A stretch of DNA of 6,615 nt from Bacteroidales bacterium (GTDB lineage Bacteria > Bacteroidota > Bacteroidia > Bacteroidales > JALTDM01). The DNA lies in assembly GCA_026996635.1 (NCBI GenBank), contig JALWKH010000103.1, positions 1 through 6,615 of the forward strand, written 5' to 3'. Shown here piece after piece: positions 1 to 6,615 of this stretch; the first letter of the stretch is position 1; every line of letters starts with the position of its first letter. Both the position numbers and the translations under genes were made by a program. The notes beneath the pieces are model-generated. The model was given only the letters and a program-made list of their open reading frames with translations, was not told the origin of the DNA and ran no database searches.

Positions 1-8
1 CTAGAAAT

Positions 9-722
9 TTATAGAGTAATACTGCCTAAAGCGGAGGCTAATGCAATTAGAATTAAAATAGCAAATACTGACAATATCCCTATAACTAATCCTGCTATTG
101 CGAAAAATTTACCCTTCTTATCATTATCGAAAACAGTTCGCAAAAAACCGACCAAACTAACCAAAGATCCCACAATACCTAAAATGAGTGTAAGATAAAC
201 AGAAATAAAAACAGAAGGCAGTGCAATAAAACTTAAAATAAATCCCAATATCGCCATTGTGCTGTAACCTTGTTTATCCGGTTTCGGTTTTACCGAAGTT
301 TTAACTTTACGGTAAATTTTATTTTGTTTTTCCTCCTTTTTAAGCGTGATTGTCTTTTTTTGTTTTGGCACATTTACAATAATCTTCCCGGTTTTCTTTT
401 CGGCAACAGGAATAAAGTTTTCATCGGCTGATGCTTGTATGTTCAACAAATCATTTTCAGTTAAATCCGACTGCTTTTCATTTTTATCATTCACGGACAA
501 ATCTGCATAATTGTCAGTCTTACCGTAAATATCCTTATTGTGCAAAGTTTTATTGTGGCGTGAAGGTACATTTACAAAATAGCCTTTGGTATATTTTCTC
601 TTTTGGAACATTCTGCTTGATACCACTTTGTCGGATGTTGAGCAAGAAAACAAAAGCACAACCATCACCGGCAAAAAAACTATTACTCTAAAAAATCCGT
701 ATGCGTGTCTTTTTATTTTCAT
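9..722 (-). CDS. Putative lipoprotein with KRKYTKGY motif and C-terminal DUF4190-like membrane domain
   Basis: Unassigned 237-residue envelope protein. A basic N-terminus and hydrophobic stretch (about 11-26) end in LFSC with Cys27, which looks like a lipoprotein signal peptide; Phe at -2 is tolerated in Bacteroidota. Shortly after comes KRKYTKGY (41-48), a motif I recall from other Bacteroidota surface or anchored proteins. Residues 50-150 are hydrophilic, rich in Lys, Asn and Asp, and probably disordered, with a strongly basic part at 109-149. The C-terminal part (152-230) has hydrophobic segments at about 153-173, 175-194 and 206-230, with the KGKFFAIAGLVIGILS block (203-218) typical of DUF4190-type small membrane domains. 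With both a lipid anchor and membrane helices, it should stay in the inner membrane with the linker in the periplasm. The start has an A-rich leader without Shine-Dalgarno, ten bases after the channel stop. Only eight bases remain after its stop, so a terminator cannot be assessed. Confidence 0.75.
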   Translation of the reverse strand: MKIKRHAYGFFRVIVFLPVMVVLLFSCSTSDKVVSSRMFQKRKYTKGYFVNVPSRHNKTLHNKDIYGKTDNYADLSVNDKNEKQSDLTENDLLNIQASADENFIPVAEKKTGKIIVNVPKQKKTITLKKEEKQNKIYRKVKTSVKPKPDKQGYSTMAILGFILSFIALPSVFISVYLTLILGIVGSLVSLVGFLRTVFDNDKKGKFFAIAGLVIGILSVFAILILIALASALGSITL

Positions 723-732
723 TTTTCAGAAA

Positions 733-1779
733 TTAAAAAACCAATTCACCCCTTAAAAATTGTTTGAACTTAATAATTTGTTCTTTAGTGCCGAGAACAA
801 AAAGTTTGTCTGAATCTTTTACTCTCAAATCGGGAGTAGGGTTGAAAATATAAGAACCTTCTTTTGTTTTTATGCCTATTATGTTTATACCTAATTCCCT
901 CCTCACATCCAGTTCACCGATAGTTTTGGACAAATTACAAGACTCGATATTATCACAAGGTATTTCCGTAAGACTTATTTCGTTGCCGGACTGCAAAATA
1001 ATGTATTCCAAAAACTCAATGGTATCCGGCTGCGTTACCAATTTAGCCATTCTTTGTCCACCTATTTTGTCCGGCATTATCACTTTATCGGCTCCTGCTC
1101 GAAGTAATTTCACAGGCGAATGCTCGTCGGAAGCACGTGTAATTATCTTAATATCAGGATTATATTCACGGGCAGTAAGAATAATGTAGATATTATCGGC
1201 ATCTATCGGCAAGGTGGTAATAATAGCTTTGGCTTTTTTTATGCCTGCCTGCAATAACACTTCTTCTTGTGTAGCATCACCAACAATGTAAACATAATCG
1301 GGATAATGTTCTGCGATAAATTGTGCCACATTTTCTTTTTGTTCTACAATTATAAACTTTTTACCCTCCTCGGCAAGCGTGAGAGCGGCTTCTTTACCGT
1401 TACGACCGAAACCGCAAACTATTACGTGGTCTTCCATTTTTTTTATCATACGTTTAAGTTTATTTTCTTTGAAATAATTGGCAAAAATTCCTTCTACAGC
1501 ATAAATTGCAATATTTGAAACGGCATATGCAAAAATACCCAAGCTCGAGATTATCAAGAAAATGGTAAAAATCTTACCGCTGTCAGTTAATTCGTGTACC
1601 TCTCTATACCCAACCGTTGCAACGGTAATTATTGTCATATAAAGAGCATCGAGAAAAGAATACTCCTCAATGTACATATAGCCAAACACCCCAATCACTA
1701 CCACCAAAAACATCAATACAATGGCACTGGTCAAATGGTGGCTATGATGTATATTTTGTTTGCTCGAAGGATTCATCAT
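733..1779 (-). CDS. Two-TM potassium channel with C-terminal RCK (TrkA-N/TrkA-C) gating module, non-canonical filter
   Basis: Inner-membrane ion channel of the MthK/Kch type, 348 residues. After a short His-rich N-terminus (HHSHH, 11-15) come TM1 (about 16-37), a pore helix (about 43-54), the selectivity filter TVGYREV (55-61) and TM2 (about 69-95, with a candidate gating-hinge Gly at 81). The cytoplasmic RCK N-lobe begins near 117 with GFGRNG (123-128), an acidic residue ending the second strand (E146 in IIVEQ) and GDAT (167-170), all expected for a TrkA-N nucleotide-binding fold. The TrkA-C subdomain occupies about 262-348. Four subunits would be expected per pore, with the RCK lobes forming a ligand-gated ring; the ligand cannot be read from the sequence. 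In the canonical filter the position after Tyr is Gly followed by Asp; here it is R59-E60, so K+ selectivity is inferred from architecture only. The gene overlaps DUF2851 by four bases and ends ten bases before the lipoprotein gene. Confidence 0.94.
   Translation of the reverse strand: MMNPSSKQNIHHSHHLTSAIVLMFLVVVIGVFGYMYIEEYSFLDALYMTIITVATVGYREVHELTDSGKIFTIFLIISSLGIFAYAVSNIAIYAVEGIFANYFKENKLKRMIKKMEDHVIVCGFGRNGKEAALTLAEEGKKFIIVEQKENVAQFIAEHYPDYVYIVGDATQEEVLLQAGIKKAKAIITTLPIDADNIYIILTAREYNPDIKIITRASDEHSPVKLLRAGADKVIMPDKIGGQRMAKLVTQPDTIEFLEYIILQSGNEISLTEIPCDNIESCNLSKTIGELDVRRELGINIIGIKTKEGSYIFNPTPDLRVKDSDKLFVLGTKEQIIKFKQFLRGELVF
1776..1779 (-). other. ATGA stop/start overlap between the DUF2851 and channel genes
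   Basis: The channel's ATG (1777-1779) and the DUF2851 stop TGA (1776-1778) share bases in a four-base ATGA. This is a usual sign of translational coupling and implies one transcript. A second in-frame ATG follows immediately (1774-1776), so the channel could begin at either Met. No Shine-Dalgarno is visible before them, which favours reinitiation by terminating ribosomes. Confidence 0.8.
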
Positions 1780-3050
1780 TTTGCAACAGGTTTTAGGATA
1801 TTATTCCCGATAAGGCAGTTTAAACAGCGGTGTTTATCGCAATATTCCCGTTTCAAAGATAATAAACCTTGAGAAAACAAAGCCGATTTAACGGGGAAAT
1901 TCAACTTTTCGAACTCCCGCACAACTGAATTTTCTTCAGCATCAATCAAATCTAGCCAAGTTAGAGCCTTATCTTTAAGGGCATCATTGCCGTTAATATC
2001 GCCGTAAGCAAACAAAACCGGCACCACAACATTTATCAACAATGTATCAATAAACCCTTTGCCTGTATGCTTCTTCCTTTTTGACGACTCTTTGCCAAGG
2101 GTATAATGCGTGTCCCAATAGCCCGAGACCTCAACTTCGAACAATTGCCTAACCGTAAAAATATTTTCGGCAGCAATGATTTTTGAGAAAAGGAAAGATG
2201 ACTTGTGTACAAGTTTTGCAAATTGGGCTATACGCACAGTAGGGAAATTTGCGGGGCGCATCCTCATAAACCGCCAGTTGATTTGCTTTGCTTCCAAACC
2301 GTATTTTTTTGACAAAAATTGCCACTCCCGCATCAATTCCGCTACATAACCATCGGCAATTTCAGTTAAAAAGCCGGCCACACCAAACAGCAATGCTTCC
2401 AATTGCAACAAGTTATTTTTGTGCTTGGCTAGAATTTTCAGCGGTAAAGACTTTGCCAGAAATTCAAAATTGTCGGAATTGTGCGGTGCACCGAAATAGC
2501 GGGCTGTAATTATATAAAAAGTCTCGTTCCAATCCTGCCCCGTAAACTCGTATAACGACCTGACATATTCCGATTTGCCTTCCAACCTTTCCACTACCAC
2601 TCTGTTTATCATATGTGATTTTACAAAAGAATGGACATTTGCCGCATAATCTTTGCAAGCAATAAAGCCCTCGTCGTTTTTCAATTCATTGTATTTAACA
2701 ATCAAATCTTTATTTACGGGCAGCACAACTGTTTTCAGGTTGTAATCAGGGTATTTATCTTTATCAATATCATATTCGGCGACCACGTGCAGAATCACAT
2801 TTTTATAGGCTTTGTCAGTATGGTGTCCATGCTTGTACCAGTCGGATGCTTTTTTATGAATTTCTACATTACCTGCCCAAACATAACTGCCCGTTTTAAT
2901 TCTTGCAGCAAAAAAATCAGGACCTGCATTGCTGTTTTGCAACCCAACCGAAACAACCTCAACTTTTTCTCCGTCAACGGTTTTCAAGTTCTCACGGTCA
3001 AACAGCCCGAACTTCCAAGCATATTGCAATATGTCTTCACCAAATTCCAT
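1776..3050 (-). CDS. DUF2851 family protein, possible metal-dependent nuclease-like fold
   Basis: Uncharacterised 424-residue protein, recognised as DUF2851 from its N-terminal block: GPDFFAARI (43-51), GNVEIH (60-65), SDWYKHGHHTDKAY (69-82) and VILHVV (85-90). Later family-like blocks are VERLEGKS (153-160), DWNETFY (173-179), FGAPHNSDNFE (186-196) and QLEALLFGVAGFL (216-228). The C-terminus carries C404, C409 and C412 in a C-x4-C-x2-C arrangement, and another Cys lies at C132. No signal peptide or membrane segment is seen, so it is probably cytoplasmic. The start is supported by the family-like opening (ILQYAWKFG) and the AAGGA nine bases after polA. It overlaps the channel gene by four bases. 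The family function is unknown to me. The spacing of Asp, Glu and His in residues 43-90 resembles small PD-(D/E)XK/Vsr-like nucleases, but this is inference by eye and not an assignment. Confidence 0.9.
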   Translation of the reverse strand: MEFGEDILQYAWKFGLFDRENLKTVDGEKVEVVSVGLQNSNAGPDFFAARIKTGSYVWAGNVEIHKKASDWYKHGHHTDKAYKNVILHVVAEYDIDKDKYPDYNLKTVVLPVNKDLIVKYNELKNDEGFIACKDYAANVHSFVKSHMINRVVVERLEGKSEYVRSLYEFTGQDWNETFYIITARYFGAPHNSDNFEFLAKSLPLKILAKHKNNLLQLEALLFGVAGFLTEIADGYVAELMREWQFLSKKYGLEAKQINWRFMRMRPANFPTVRIAQFAKLVHKSSFLFSKIIAAENIFTVRQLFEVEVSGYWDTHYTLGKESSKRKKHTGKGFIDTLLINVVVPVLFAYGDINGNDALKDKALTWLDLIDAEENSVVREFEKLNFPVKSALFSQGLLSLKREYCDKHRCLNCLIGNNILKPVAK

Positions 3051-3056
3051 AGCTAA

Positions 3057-3061
3057 TCCTT
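3057..3061 (-). promoter_or_regulatory. Shine-Dalgarno-like AAGGA before the DUF2851 gene
   Basis: On the minus strand AAGGA ends six bases before the ATG at 3050, and its first two bases are the end of the polA TAA stop codon. It is the only good Shine-Dalgarno match among the four visible gene starts; the other three are A-rich or unremarkable. The placement supports the 3050 start and suggests that ribosomes finishing polA reinitiate on the next gene. Bacteroidota generally depend little on this element, so its functional weight is uncertain. Confidence 0.5.
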
Positions 3062-5819
3062 AATGAGCCTCCAACCAATTGCTGCCGACACCAATATCGA
3101 CCTTCAATGGCACGGCAAGTTTTGCGGCACTTTCCATTTTTTCTCTAATCAGGTCTTTTACAAATCCGAGTTCGTAAGAAGGCACATCAAAGCACAATTC
3201 GTCGTGTACCTGAAGAATCATTTTTGTTTTAAGGCGTTGCTTCTTCATTTCTTCATAAATGGAAATCATTGCCTTCTTGATAATATCGGCAGCTGTTCCC
3301 TGTATTGGCATATTTATGGCATTGCGTTCGGCATAACCACGGACAATGTGGTTGCGGGAATTTATGTCCGGCAGATATTTTTTCCTGCCGAATAAAGTTT
3401 CAACATACCCTTTTTCGCGGGCTTCGGCAATCACCCGTTCCATATACTTTTTCACTCCGGGAAAACTTTCAAAGTAGCCGTCAATCAGTTGCTTGGCTTC
3501 TTTGCGGGAAATTTCCAGCCTCTCTGCCAACCCGAATGCAGAAATACCGTAAATGATGCCGAAGTTCGCAACCTTGGCTTTCTTCCTCATATCCGGTGTA
3601 ACTTCACTAACAGGCACTTTGTATATTTTTGCCGCCGTAGCTGCGTGAATGTCTTCATTGTTTACGAAAGCCTGTATCATATGATCATCGCCGCTGAAGT
3701 GTGCCATTATCCTCAACTCAATTTGCGAGTAATCGGCAGACACAAAAAGGTTATCCTCGTGTTCCGGCACAAAGGCTTTTCTAATCAGCTTACCAATATC
3801 ATCGCGCACCGGTATATTTTGCAAATTCGGATTTGTGGAGCTTAACCTACCTGTATTTGCCACCGTTTGATTGTAATTGGTATGGATTTTTCCCGTTGCG
3901 GGATTTATAAGCTGCGGCAGTGCATCCACATAAGTGTTCAGTAGTTTGGTTAATGTTCTGTATTCCAATATATATTTTACAATCGGGTGTTTGTCTTTCA
4001 GTTTGGAAAGGGTTTCTTCACTTGTAGAGTATTGTTTGGTTTTTGTAAGTTTAGGCTTGTCGGTTATTTTCAGCTTTTCAAAAAGCACCTTGCCAAGTTG
4101 TTGGGTAGAAGAAATATTAAACTCTTCACCGGCTAATTCATAAATCTTGTTTTCTATGTCAAAAATTATAGTTTTTATTTGGCTGCTAATACCTTCCAAT
4201 GTTTTAACATCTACCTTTACACCGTTCTCTTCCATATGCACCAACACATCAATAAGCGGTATTTCTATGGTTTCATAAAGTCGGGTTAAACCTTTTTCTT
4301 CCAACTCTTTCTCCAAAACCTGCTTCAGTTGAAAAGTTACATCGGCATCTTCCGCCGCATAATCTTTGATAATATGAACAGGGACGGAGTCAACGGACTT
4401 CTGCTTTTTGCCTTTCTTGCCAATAAGTGATTCAAGGCTAACGGGTTTGTATTTCAGGTAAATCTCGGAAAGGTAATCCATATTATGCCTCAAATCCGGG
4501 TCAATAAGATAATGTGCGATTATTGTATCAAAATAAGGCGGCTTAACTTCTATGCCAATGTGCGAAAGAATGTGCTTGTCATACTTTAGGTTGTGGGCAA
4601 TTTTAACTTTTGACGGGTCGGCAAATACTTCTTTAAAGTTGTCGGTAAAATATTTTACCAAATCGGCATTTCTGTTCAGTGGTAAATAATAGCCTTCGTG
4701 TGCTGCTGTGGAAAAAGAAACGCCTATGGGAGTAGCTGTTATCGGGTCTGTAGAAGATGCTTCAGTGTCAAATGCAAATTCCTTGGCGGTTTTAAGTTTT
4801 TCCAGCAATTCGTCCAAATGTGCGGTAGTTGTTATCAATGAATAACGGTGTGGAACGGTGTCAATGGTTTTGAATGATTCTTCATTACCGGCTGAGTCTT
4901 GGGTGTCTCCTTGTATTTCGTCATCTGCAAAAAGTCCTTGAGAAACATTTTGTGGCGAAATTTTATTCAGCAATGTCCTGAACTCCATCTCTTTAAACAA
5001 TGCCACAAGTTTATCTTTGTCATACTTTTTTGCTCGGAATTTTTCCAAATCAAAGTCCAAATCAATATCCGTAACAATAGTTGCCAATTTCTTGGACAAA
5101 AAAACATCGTCTTTGCTGTCAATCAGTTTTTGGCGGTAGCGTTTATCCACCTTGTCGATGTTGGCATAAATATTCTCAACGGTTTCAAACTCCTGAAGTA
5201 ACTTTATAGCAGATTTTTCGCCTATGCCTTTAGCTCCGGGAATATTATCCGACGAATCTCCCACAAGTGCCAGATAATCAATAAACTGCAACGGATATTT
5301 TAGCCCGTATTTCTTTACTGCGGTGTCGGCATCAAGCTTTTCATATCCTGCCGACCTCGTTCGCGGACGGAACATATAAATATGGTCTTCCAAAAGCTGG
5401 ACATAATCTTTATCGGTAGTAACCATATACACATCCGTTTCGTCCGACTTGTACTTTTTAGCCAAAGACCCGATTATATCGTCAGCCTCATAAGGTTCAA
5501 TCTGCAAAAACTCTATATTGAAAGCTTCGAGCAATTGCTTAACATAAGGAATGGATTTTTTAATATCCTCTGGAGCACTCGGCCGGTTTGCTTTGTATTC
5601 GGGATAAATTTCAGCCCTGAAAGACGGTTTGTCGCCGTCCAATGCAGCAATTATATAATCGGGATGCTCGGTGTTAACAATATCCAAAAGCGTATTTGCA
5701 AAACCGAAAACCACCGAAGTATTAAAACCTTTGGAATTTATTCTGGGATTCTTGATAAATGCATAATACGACCTGAAAATTATAGTGTACGCATCAATCA
5801 AAAAAAATCGTTTGGTCAT
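3060..5819 (-). CDS. polA: DNA polymerase I, full length with 5' nuclease, proofreading and polymerase domains
   Basis: Repair and replication polymerase that removes RNA primers and fills gaps. At 919 residues it has the full three-domain length. The 5' nuclease (about 1-290) shows metal-ligand acids D9, D61, the EADD block (111-114), TTDKD (134-138) and GDSSDN (187-192), followed by a helix-hairpin-helix at about 194-206. A low-complexity acidic linker (about 293-316) follows. The 3'-5' exonuclease (about 320-500) keeps all motifs: D351/E353 in FDTE, N410/D414 in HNLKYD, and Y487/D491 in YAAED. Proofreading is therefore predicted active, unlike in many PolA proteins that have lost it. The polymerase has motif A at D696 (DYSQIELR), motif B R745/K749/F753/Y757, and motif C H872-D873-E874. 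The F753 position, equivalent to E. coli F762, predicts discrimination against dideoxynucleotides. The start MTKRFFLIDAY matches the family N-terminus; the sequence before it is A-rich with no Shine-Dalgarno. No frameshift or missing residue was seen. Confidence 0.99.
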   Translation of the reverse strand: MTKRFFLIDAYTIIFRSYYAFIKNPRINSKGFNTSVVFGFANTLLDIVNTEHPDYIIAALDGDKPSFRAEIYPEYKANRPSAPEDIKKSIPYVKQLLEAFNIEFLQIEPYEADDIIGSLAKKYKSDETDVYMVTTDKDYVQLLEDHIYMFRPRTRSAGYEKLDADTAVKKYGLKYPLQFIDYLALVGDSSDNIPGAKGIGEKSAIKLLQEFETVENIYANIDKVDKRYRQKLIDSKDDVFLSKKLATIVTDIDLDFDLEKFRAKKYDKDKLVALFKEMEFRTLLNKISPQNVSQGLFADDEIQGDTQDSAGNEESFKTIDTVPHRYSLITTTAHLDELLEKLKTAKEFAFDTEASSTDPITATPIGVSFSTAAHEGYYLPLNRNADLVKYFTDNFKEVFADPSKVKIAHNLKYDKHILSHIGIEVKPPYFDTIIAHYLIDPDLRHNMDYLSEIYLKYKPVSLESLIGKKGKKQKSVDSVPVHIIKDYAAEDADVTFQLKQVLEKELEEKGLTRLYETIEIPLIDVLVHMEENGVKVDVKTLEGISSQIKTIIFDIENKIYELAGEEFNISSTQQLGKVLFEKLKITDKPKLTKTKQYSTSEETLSKLKDKHPIVKYILEYRTLTKLLNTYVDALPQLINPATGKIHTNYNQTVANTGRLSSTNPNLQNIPVRDDIGKLIRKAFVPEHEDNLFVSADYSQIELRIMAHFSGDDHMIQAFVNNEDIHAATAAKIYKVPVSEVTPDMRKKAKVANFGIIYGISAFGLAERLEISRKEAKQLIDGYFESFPGVKKYMERVIAEAREKGYVETLFGRKKYLPDINSRNHIVRGYAERNAINMPIQGTAADIIKKAMISIYEEMKKQRLKTKMILQVHDELCFDVPSYELGFVKDLIREKMESAAKLAVPLKVDIGVGSNWLEAH

Positions 5820-5829
5820 ATTTAATGTT

Positions 5830-6615
5830 TTAAAATGCGCTAATAATCAAATTAATGTCTTTGTAATCAACTCCAAAATATTCCGCAATAGAACGGTTGG
5901 TGAGTATTCCACGGAAAAAATATGTACCTGTTCGCAGTGTAGTATTCAGTTTAAGAGCCGTTTCCAATTGTGAAGCAGTGGCAAGCTCCAACAAAAGATC
6001 TTCCAGCAAATTACTAATAGCATACGACGAAGTACGTGCAAACCTCGATGCAATGTTAGGCACACCGTAATGAATGACACCGTGTTCCACAAAAGTAGGT
6101 TTATCTAGTGAAGTTATCTTTGAAGTTTCCAAGATGCCACCTTTGTCTATACTCACATCAATTATTACAGCACCTTTTTTCATACTGCGAATCAGGTCGC
6201 GGGTAATTATTATCTCGGGTCTGCCCTCATCAACCCATTTGGCTGCAATTACCACATCGGCTTTTTTTACCGCATTTTCCAGCACACGAGGTTGTAGGAC
6301 GGAAGTATAAATATTTTGGCACAGTTTCCTCTTCAGACTGCGGAGTTTGTAAATGGAATTATCAAACACCTTGACAGATGCACCGAGTGCCAATGCAGCC
6401 CGGGCAGCATTTTCGCCTACGGTTCCCGCACCGATAATAACCACTTCGGTAGGATTAACTCCCGTAATGCCACCCAACAACTTGCCCATACCGCCCGCAG
6501 TAGTGCTAAGCAATTCGGACGCAATAAGTATCGAAGCATTTCCCGCTATCTCACTCATCGCACGAACAAACGGAAAATAATCATCATCATCTCGTATATA
6601 TTCAAATCCTATAGC
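5830..6615 (-). CDS. ald: Alanine dehydrogenase, 5'-truncated by window edge (C-terminal 261 residues)
   Basis: Cytoplasmic NAD-dependent enzyme interconverting L-alanine and pyruvate plus ammonia. The open frame runs to the window edge: 19 codons precede the first visible Met (codon 6556-6558). That Met belongs to the family's internal MSEIAG motif, so it is not the start. In visible numbering, the Rossmann glycine motif GAGTVG is at residues 62-67, followed by a strand ending in the acidic VFD (83-85). DVSIDKGG (153-160) carries the Asp (D157) that aligns with the catalytic Asp of characterised alanine dehydrogenases. VPNIASR (185-191) supplies the conserved Asn near the active site. The N-terminal substrate-binding residues lie outside the window. 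Ten bases separate its TAA from the polA start. The related alpha subunit of NAD(P) transhydrogenase is a less likely alternative, because the C-terminal HYGVPNIASR.ARTSSYA block fits alanine dehydrogenase better. Confidence 0.92.
   Translation of the reverse strand, partial: AIGFEYIRDDDDYFPFVRAMSEIAGNASILIASELLSTTAGGMGKLLGGITGVNPTEVVIIGAGTVGENAARAALALGASVKVFDNSIYKLRSLKRKLCQNIYTSVLQPRVLENAVKKADVVIAAKWVDEGRPEIIITRDLIRSMKKGAVIIDVSIDKGGILETSKITSLDKPTFVEHGVIHYGVPNIASRFARTSSYAISNLLEDLLLELATASQLETALKLNTTLRTGTYFFRGILTNRSIAEYFGVDYKDINLIISAF

Noticed and set aside
283..297. Perfect six-base inverted repeat with a three-base loop (TTCGGT / ACCGAA) as a terminator or regulatory hairpin
   Set aside because: It lies inside the lipoprotein reading frame, is short, and is not followed by a U-run in the direction of transcription. 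A stem this size is expected by chance.
2631..3056. 141-codon open frame on the plus strand opposite the DUF2851 gene
   Set aside because: Antisense to the conserved N-terminal block of DUF2851. The translation is hydrophobic only because of the complement of Asn/Lys-rich codons, and no leader signal is seen.
4870..4930. Low-complexity linker between the nuclease and exonuclease domains of PolA as an insertion
   Set aside because: A variable acidic linker at this domain boundary is normal in PolA, and flanking motifs are in frame and intact.
5382..5825. 147-codon open frame on the plus strand opposite the 5' end of polA
   Set aside because: It lies wholly antisense to a clearly conserved 5' nuclease domain, and its translation has no recognisable domain. 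It looks like a frame left open by AT-rich codon use.
6556..6558. First visible Met of the alanine dehydrogenase frame as a true start
   Set aside because: The frame stays open for 19 codons to the window edge, and this Met belongs to the family's internal MSEIAG motif, so the gene must begin outside the window.
6576..6590. Short GAT repeat (four Asp codons) in alanine dehydrogenase as a phase-variable tract
   Set aside because: Only four trinucleotide copies, which keep the frame if they change, in a region of the enzyme where acidic residues are normal.

Overview
This window looks like a piece of a Bacteroidota chromosome, probably from an AT-rich member of that phylum. The grounds are a DUF2851-family protein (a family I know mainly from Bacteroidota), a PolA whose N-terminus matches the Bacteroidota form (a 'YYAFIKNPRINSKG' block), and a lipoprotein carrying a 'KRKYTKGY' motif that I associate with secreted or anchored Bacteroidota proteins. 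Shine-Dalgarno-like sequence is missing before most starts, which also fits. The genus cannot be told from the sequence.

All five genes lie on the minus strand and are packed almost end to end, so transcription runs from high to low coordinates. In that order they are: alanine dehydrogenase (5830-6615, cut at its 5' end by the window edge); DNA polymerase I, polA (3060-5819); a DUF2851 protein (1776-3050); a two-transmembrane potassium channel with a cytoplasmic RCK/TrkA module (733-1779); and a lipoprotein with a DUF4190-like membrane domain (9-722). Gaps are 10, 9, -4 and 10 bases. There is no non-coding stretch of meaningful length, no RNA gene, no mobile element and no CRISPR. I saw no convincing promoter or terminator. 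The cluster reads as one operon or the middle of one, with its promoter beyond position 6615 and its end below position 1.

The genes do not form an obvious pathway: amino-acid metabolism, DNA repair and replication, an unknown protein, ion transport and an envelope protein. This is mostly an ordinary core-genome segment. Three points merit a second look. The channel's selectivity filter reads T-V-G-Y-R-E where the canonical signature is T-V-G-Y-G-D. The DUF2851 protein shows a conserved-looking Asp/Glu/His cluster and a C-terminal cysteine cluster that together suggest a metal-dependent, possibly nuclease-like protein next to polA. The last protein combines a lipobox with three likely transmembrane segments. 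I do not see a clearly new multi-gene system here.
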